The notes beneath the pieces are model-generated. The model saw only the letters and a program-made list of their open reading frames with translations. It was not told the DNA's origin and ran no database searches. Of a stretch of DNA of 64,000 bases, positions 57,610 through 64,000 are shown piece by piece. Both the position numbers and the translations under genes were made by a program. Every line of letters begins with the position of its first letter. The first letter of the stretch is position 1. This stretch comes from Arachis hypogaea (lineage: Eukaryota > Streptophyta > Magnoliopsida > Fabales > Fabaceae), in the NCBI RefSeq assembly GCF_003086295.3, contig NC_092051.1, positions 63,737,772-63,801,771 on the forward strand, written 5' to 3'.

Positions 57610-57831
57610 TAGGATAAGAGTATTGAAAAACTGATTCATCTGTGTTTTCTTGACCTCTCTAACACTCCATTGCAGACACTACCAGATTCCATTTGTGATC
57701 TACATAATTTGCAGATACTATTGTTGACAAACTACCCTAAACTCACAAGTTTACCTAAAAGAATATGTGATTTGATAAGCTTGCGTTACCTTGATATCAG
57801 AGGTAGCAGTGTGCAAGAGATGCCTTAGAAA
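57610..57831 (+). pseudogene. Captured LRR fragment of an NBS-LRR resistance gene
   Basis: One frame reads SIEKLIHLCFLDLSN, then TLPDSICDLHNLQILLL, LTSLPKRICDLISLRYLDI and SSVQEMP, ending at a TAG. This is about three leucine-rich repeats with the L-x-L-S-N-T and LP-x-S/R-I-C-x-L spacing of CC-NB-LRR proteins at the start of the LRR region. No NB-ARC segment lies nearby, so it is a fragment. Confidence 0.83.
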
Positions 57832-58988
57832 ATGATATAACTAACTCATAGTTCTTGATGAGTGTTGCGGAGAAATCAAACGGTATCTTTTTTCCTTTGG
57901 ATCATTTACTGTGAGAAGGATATAGATACCATATTCAGGAATATATGAAAAGATGAGTATGTAATAAGTCTTGGCTTTAATAGTCATAAATTGACTTGGT
58001 ATATACTTTTTATCTTCTTCAAAAACTAGTACTTTCATAGCTTCTTCTAGCACTTATATTATAAGTTTTAACGTATTTATTTATTTTTTTATATTCTCTA
58101 TCATAGTCTTTACTATTTGAACTTTTTTCTTAATCATATTGAATCACAATGAATCCAAAATTTAAATCTTCTACAATTGAGCTACACTACAGGTAAAGAG
58201 CAATTGGATGAGAATGAAGGAAATAATATAGAGGAGCAGGACAAGGATTATATTAATCCAACTGAAACTAAGGTCATAGATAATACTGTGAAAGGTAAAT
58301 TTTTGATCTCTTTAAAAACATTTTATGACATCATTTCTCTTTAAATTTACTGCTGTGAAAGATTTATATATGATGACTTCTTTGTATAATAGGGATATAT
58401 TTTAATAAATAATTTATTGGATCTATTAATTAGTGAGGGGCGGCAGGGCGGGGGTTGAAAAAGAGTGTTCGGTGAGCATGATGATGAAAATGGTTGTATG
58501 TGAGGACATGGTTTTTTGTTATTTTCATTAATAAGCACGATTAATTTACTTGAATTGATTAATTTGAGCTAGGCTTTCAATAAAATCAAGACTAAGTTAA
58601 ATAGCAAAACCCGAACAAGAAAATCAAGAATCAAGTGTTAAATAGTTAGTTTTCTTATAGCAGTTGTGAGAGTCTGTGACTTTTACTTGATGCACTAGGC
58701 TATAAATAACTCTCTCTCTATGTAATTGAGGTGTAATTGCTATCATTTTTCTAAATAATAGTTCAGTTTACTTTTACTGCAAGCTATCTATTTTTTTAGC
58801 TTCTGCATCTTTTCTATTTAGTCCTAGTTCATTCTTTCTTCTTTCTTTTTTGGGAAAGTTTCTAGTTCATTCTTTGGGGAAGTTTCTAGTTCATTCTGCA
58901 TCTTTTCTAGTAGTTTTAGTATCTTTGAATATATTATGGTAATTTTAATTAGTCTCTTTCTATAGAGACAACAGTGAAGAAAACATGA

Positions 58989-59240
58989 GGACCTACAGAA
59001 TGCTTGAAGATTCATGCAGGACAGTTAGGAGATAGAGAAGAAATTACTCTAGATATTGAAGGAGAGGCAATTGGTCCTACTGATGAAGCTGTAAACAACT
59101 TGAGCAAATTGGGCACAGTGGCAAGGAATTCAGATATTTGTCCATTAATTTTCACAAACTGCAAGGGGATTAAAGATAAAGAAGCTATTTGGGAATATGT
59201 TCAATTGAGAATATTAGTCTTGTTTCTTTTAGAAACATAA
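58989..59240 (+). pseudogene. Remnant of a CACTA tnp-type (Transposase_24-like) ORF
   Basis: Reads GPTECLKIHAGQL, EEITLDIEGEAIGPTDEAV, then LGTVARNSDICPLIFTN and IWEYVQ. The pattern GPT-x-CLK-x-H ... G-x-GPT ... LGT-x-ARN ... CPL is one I recall upstream of the Transposase_24 domain in plant En/Spm-related proteins. A stop directly precedes the fragment at 58986, and the ORF ends soon after. It fits an internal deletion derivative. Confidence 0.55.
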
Positions 59241-59399
59241 GGACATGTACACATATTTTATTCTTACTAGCAAATAATGTGATTATGGATCTGACAACAA
59301 TGTTTATAAGTCAAATTTGATGGGAAAGGCGCAATTATGTTTCTTTAGTGAATTTATTCAAATAGTTTAGATTATTTATTGACACTAAATAATTAAAAA

Positions 59400-59880
59400 A
59401 AATTGAAATTAAAACTGTTGCCAAAAAATGACACAAATGGTAACGTTTTAAAACCGTTGTCTTAGACGACTACAAAATGGCAATGATATTAAAACCGTTG
59501 CCATAAAATGACACCAACAGTAACGCTTTAAAACTGTTGGCTTTGTGAATAATAAAACTACAACAGTTTAAAACCGTTGCCTATTCAGTTATAGTTTTAA
59601 ATTGTTGGATTATGAAAGAGAACGTTTTAAAACCGTTGCTTATCGAGTAACGGTTCAAAACCGTTGTTTAAAATTTTCTTTCAAAACGTTGTCTATGCTA
59701 GTAATTTTGGTAACGGTTTTTTGATTACTGTTTCCTTAGGTAAAAAACCGTTGCCTTTGACCACTGGCAATGGCCGTATATACCACAGGTCAAAAACCGT
59801 TGCCAAAGCGTTGCCTAAAGTTTTAGGAACGGTTTTTCAATCTATGACAACGGTTTTTGACCGTTGCGAAAGCCCTTATT
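59400..59880. repeat. Right subterminal repeats of the CACTA element
   Basis: More than ten AAAACCGTTG(T/C)C and ACGGTTTTT words in both orientations, matching the left zone. Confidence 0.8.
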
Positions 59881-59910
59881 TGTTGTAGTGATATTAAGTT
59901 TTGAACAGAG

Positions 59911-60050
59911 AGTTGTGCGACCGCGAGGCTGCACTCGCGCCACTAGCACAAATCAAGCCACGCGATCGCGTGCCCCACGCGTCCGCGTCACCTGACCTTA
60001 TTGCGCACCACGCGACCGCGTCACTCACGCGTCCGCGTCGCCTGCGCCGC
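59911..60050. repeat. GC-rich ACGCGACCGCGT / ACGCGTCCGCGT array, right part
   Basis: Continuation of 53865-54098 on the other side of the CACTA insertion, with the same alternating words. Confidence 0.8.
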
Positions 60051-60627
60051 ACAGCTTATCCAGATCAGCCAATTATCTTATCTTTTTTTCCCCAATCCTA
60101 ATTTCTTCTATCTTTTCTTCTTTCTTCTTTATTTCTTACTTTATTTCTTTCCCTTCTCATTCTTTTTATCTTTTATTTTATTTTACTTAATTTATTTGAA
60201 TATTTCATTCATTGCATTTTAATTTAGTGCGTATTTTTATTTTCTTTTCTAAATTTATTTTTTTTCCTTGGTGTTAAATTTTCTTATTTCACTGTTGCAT
60301 CTTCTCTTGAAATATTTTGGGTGCTTAGTAACTTGTTTTATTCTGATTGGGTAATATTATTTAAATCAATGCTAATCTTTTATGATTCTTGTACTTCTCT
60401 TGCATTGATATGAACTTATACTATCTTGCATTACCCACATTTTCCTCTCCTTTGTTGCAAATTTTGCACCACTAGTATGCCATGTGCTTCTATTATTTTC
60501 TCACGTACATGTTGAAGCTTCCATGTAAATGAGACCCTTATCATTTGGCATTAACCCACCCATACTTCATTTATTTTCTTATCTTTACTTTTGGGTATTA
60601 CTGTTCTTCCTTTTCTCTTCTTTCAGG

Positions 60628-60785
60628 CTGGCCACCAAAGACGGAAAAAGGGAGAAACTTCTAAAAGGGGAAACAAACAAGTCCATCTGCACAATCTTTG
60701 GAGAAAAGCGCCAGTTGGAACAACCCGTCCACCTGCACATCTCAGCATGCATCGAGGACGGTGCAATCTTTAAGTGTGGGGAGGT
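60628..60785 (+). pseudogene. Internally deleted second ORF of element B
   Basis: The first codons (LATKDGKREK) match the start of the B' ORF (MATKKGKEK), and the last (IEDGAIFK, then the purine tract) match its end (TEDGAKP). About 1.1 kb between them, including the whole Transposase_32-like domain, is gone while one frame stays open. The start codon position is CTG instead of ATG. A splice-acceptor-like TTCTCTTCTTTCAG still precedes it. Confidence 0.7.
60772..60785 (+). promoter_or_regulatory. Internal copy of the polypurine tract in element B
   Basis: AAGTGTGGGGAGGT, identical to 19402-19415 in B' and to the LTR-adjacent tract, 1847 bp upstream of the latter. Confidence 0.7.
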
Positions 60786-61506
60786 CGATACCAATCTCCA
60801 TGGGTTAGTATTTTCTTCTCAACACCAATATTTTATTTTCCTTGTTAGTTGTTGCATTTGCATGTTTGATTGCATATTTATTTGATTTTGTGCATTTAGT
60901 TACTACTTGGTTAAAGTAATAAATTTCTTTTTAAGACCCTATTTTTGAAAAATTTCACTAATCTAAATTGAAAAAAAAAATATATTTTTTTTATGTTAAA
61001 ACTTGTTTGGAAGTTGTATTTGGAACATGAATTATAGCTAAAGAACACACAACCTGTGAGATTTGAGCTTATTTATATGATTACATTATTTAACCATAAA
61101 TATTTTATTCTTTTGTGTTTGCTTCTCTATAATTGTGATCTTTACTTTGTTCCATTCTATATGTCCAATATTTAGTGTATTTACATGTTTGCATATGATT
61201 GAGGCCATTGTTTGATTTTAGCTCACTTATCCCAAATAAGCCTACCCTTTACATCACCCTTGTTAGCCCCCTTGAACTTTTTAATCCCCTCTTGTTCTAT
61301 AAACCACATTACTAGCCTTAAGCAGAAAAATAAAATAATAAATCCCAAGTTGAATCCTTGGTTAGCTTAAGATAGATATTGTGTATAATTTAAGTGTGGG
61401 AAATTTTATGGGAACATGGGATGACAAAATAAAAAAAAAGGGGAATTAAATTGAATAAGTTATTTGAAAATTTGGGAAGCATGCTCATGTGAAATCAAAA
61501 TAATTA

Positions 61507-61921
<415 letters not shown>

Positions 61922-62618
61922 GTAATTAAATAAGGGGATACAAAAAAAAAAGAAAAGAGAAGAAAAATAATATTACCTCAAATGCAAAATAAAAAGAATC
62001 AATGCACATGGGACAAGATTCAAAAAATAAGTTTGATACTTGAGCATGTAATACAAAAGTGGGAAAAATTTGGGGTAGCTAGGTAAAGTATTTTAAGATT
62101 GTATAAAGTATGTATATGTTAGGTGAGATCTTAGACTAATCAAGGATTCACTTTATAAAGCTCACTTGGCCATACATATATCCTTATACCCTTACCTTAG
62201 CCCCATTACAACCTTGAAAAGACCTCATGATGTTTGCATTGATACATTAAATATTGTTGATTGGTTAGATGAAAAACAAGGTTTAAAAAGCATGACTAGG
62301 GAAGAGTAGAGTGATTACCCTATACACTTGAGAGATTAGAGTGATATACACTACTAGTAAGGGTTCAATGCTCAATTCTATGTTCCCTGCTTTCATGAGC
62401 TATCTTCTTACAAGTTTACTTATCTTTTATTGTGTAGTTTGAATTAGTGAAATCTGATTCATGTTTGTCTTGGAGAACTTATTTATTTTTAACCAAGTAG
62501 GTAGAATCATTTTGCATGTAGTTCCATTCATATAGATAGGTTGCATTTCATACATTCTACTACTCCTCTTCACCTTTATAGCTTCTCTTGAGCTTAGCAT
62601 GAGGACATGCTAGTGTTT

Positions 62619-62632
62619 AAGTGTGGGGAGGT
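62619..62632 (+). promoter_or_regulatory. Polypurine tract of element B
   Basis: AAGTGTGGGGAGGT directly before the 3' LTR start TGATAAACC. Confidence 0.82.
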
Positions 62633-64000
62633 TGATAAACCACTATTTTATGGTCTATCTTGTGCTCAATTGAGTGGATTTTATCAACTCTTTACCCACT
62701 TATTCATACTATTTGCATGGTTTTACATTTGCCTTCCTAATTATGTGCTTTGATTGAAAACATGCTTCTTTGGTCTTAAGTTCCCTATGTTTAATCCTCT
62801 CTTATTACCATTAGATGCCTTGATATGTGTGTTAAGTGATTTCAGAGATTACAGGGCAGGAATGGGTCAGAGGATGGAAAGGAAGCATGCAAAAGTGGAA
62901 GGAATACAAGAAGTTGGAGAAATTGCTAAGTTGTCCAGCCTGACCTCTTCGCACTCAAACGACTATAACTTTAGCTACAGAGGTCCAAATGACGTGGTTT
63001 CAGTTGCGTTGGAAAGCTAACGTCCAGGGCTTCGATTTGATATGTAATATGTGATAGTTGCCCTGACGCTAGGCGACGCGACCGCGTGCTCCATGCGGAC
63101 GCGTCGCAGTAACGAAAAACCAGCGTGGCAGATTTCGCAACCAGCGATTTCTAGGCTGTTTCTGACCCAGTTTTCGGCCCAGAAAGCATAGATTAGAAGC
63201 TATAAAGTGAGGGAATGCATCCATTCAAAAACAAGCTTTCATATTCACAATTTTAGGAGTAGATGTAGTTTTAGAGAGAGAGGTTCTCTCCTCTCTCTTA
63301 GGATTAGGATTTAGGATTTCTCTTAGTTTTAGGACTGACTCTCAATCCCAGGTTCAATGTTCATTTTATTATTTTCCCAATTTTATTTATGAATTCTTCT
63401 ATGTTACAGATTACTCTTTGAATTAATGTTATTTGAGGTATTTCAGTTTATTATTGCTTTCTTTTATTTATTATACAAATAATTTGAATTTTTCCCTTTT
63501 GGCTTTGGTTGAGTCATTGGAGACACTTGAGTTATCAAACTCATTGTTGACTGAAAATTGGAATTCTTCAAGAATTAATTCAAGTTCCAATAACTCTAGC
63601 CTTTCCCAAGGAAAGACTAGGACCTGAGGAATAAAAATTAATTTATTTACTTAACTTACCTTCATAGTTAGAGGTTAACAAAGTGGGAGAAAAATCCAAT
63701 TCTCATTACAATTGATAAGGATAACCAGGATAGGACTTTCCGTTATAATACCTTGCCAAGAGTTTATTTTATTTTTCTTATCATTCAACATACTACTTCC
63801 TTACTTTCTAAAACCCCTAATTTATAAGACTCATAATCAATAATAAGAACATACCTCCCTGCAATTCCTTGAGAAAACGACCCGAGGTTTAAATACTCGG
63901 TTATCAATTTTAAAGGGGTTTGTTACTTGTGACAACCAAAACATTTGTATGAAAGGACTTTTGAAGGTTTAGAAACTATACTTGCAACGAGGATTTATCC
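62633..64000 (+). repeat. 3' LTR of element B, cut by the window end
   Basis: Aligns with 50250-51667 up to GAGGATTTATCC; the last ~45 bp are missing. Its palindrome at about 63075-63108 is more perfect than in the 5' LTR (GCGACGCG answered by CGCGTCGC). Confidence 0.88.

Larger units (their letters stand above)
54102..59890. mobile_element. CACTA (En/Spm-like) DNA transposon, non-autonomous, with captured gene fragments
   Basis: Ends are CACTACAACAAATATGGC and GCCCTTATTTGTTGTAGTG; read inward on the opposite strand, the second gives CACTACAACAAATAAGGGC. ATA flanks both sides (54099-54101 and 59891-59893), the 3-bp target duplication expected for CACTA elements. Subterminal zones (54130-54560 and 59400-59880) are packed with AAAACCGTT and AACGGTTTT. 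No transposase catalytic domain is found. A tnp-like remnant and host-gene-like pieces lie inside. Confidence 0.92.

Overview
This window is plant nuclear DNA, almost certainly from a legume and most likely peanut (Arachis). That call rests on recalled features: Athila-, Tat- and CACTA-type elements, tRNA-Asp-type primer sites, and an LTR beginning TGATGAGCGGATAATT of the abundant peanut FIDEL/Feral kind. I find no intact host gene. Nearly all 64 kb is nested transposable elements, typical of gene-poor pericentromeric DNA.

Layout. (1) 1-18054, minus strand: two tandem units of a non-autonomous Athila-like LTR element sharing the LTR at 6824-8650. Each unit carries gag-protease and a second ORF (putative plant transposon / Transposase_32-like) but no reverse transcriptase or integrase. 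The unit at 6824-18054 is complete and its ORFs are open; the left unit is cut by the window edge and has many small deletions. (2) 18055-22329, plus strand: the 3' part of another element (B') with a related second ORF, a duplicated polypurine tract and a 1.49-kb 3' LTR. (3) 22329-23266 and 36364-38223, plus strand: a decayed Athila pol split inside its integrase by (4) 23267-36363, minus strand: a complete but decayed Tat-lineage element with gag-pol, two RNase H domains, an antisense extra gene with an intron and a 106-bp tandem repeat. It carries a solo LTR (23813-26108). (5) 38224-43308: a large LTR joined by a deletion to a degenerate pol. (6) 43309-46544: a truncated minus-strand LTR with solo LTR D (43860-45736) inside. 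(7) 46545-47155: fragment of LTR E, broken by (8) 47156-50249: 5' LTR, primer site and partial gag of an Athila-like element, broken by (9) 50250-64000: non-autonomous element B with both LTRs (the 3' one cut by the window edge). B contains a 5.8-kb CACTA transposon (54102-59890) carrying captured host-gene pieces, and a plastid DNA insert.

Two signals go beyond ordinary annotation. First, a compact structured motif lies 10-20 nt after the stop codon of the first or pol ORF in three element families. It is two hairpins around an A-rich/GCGCTT linker, and both stems change in compensating pairs between families while the loop AGRCAA is kept. Second, every LTR family here has palindromic repeats starting about 220-440 bp inside its 5' end. 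The words differ between families, and pairing is kept as sequence changes.

The elements look like a community in which RT-less members (units 1 and 2, B, B') must borrow reverse transcriptase and integrase. Their shared primer-site class, shared post-ORF motif and related second ORF are consistent with use of a common Athila-type helper. That last step is inference.
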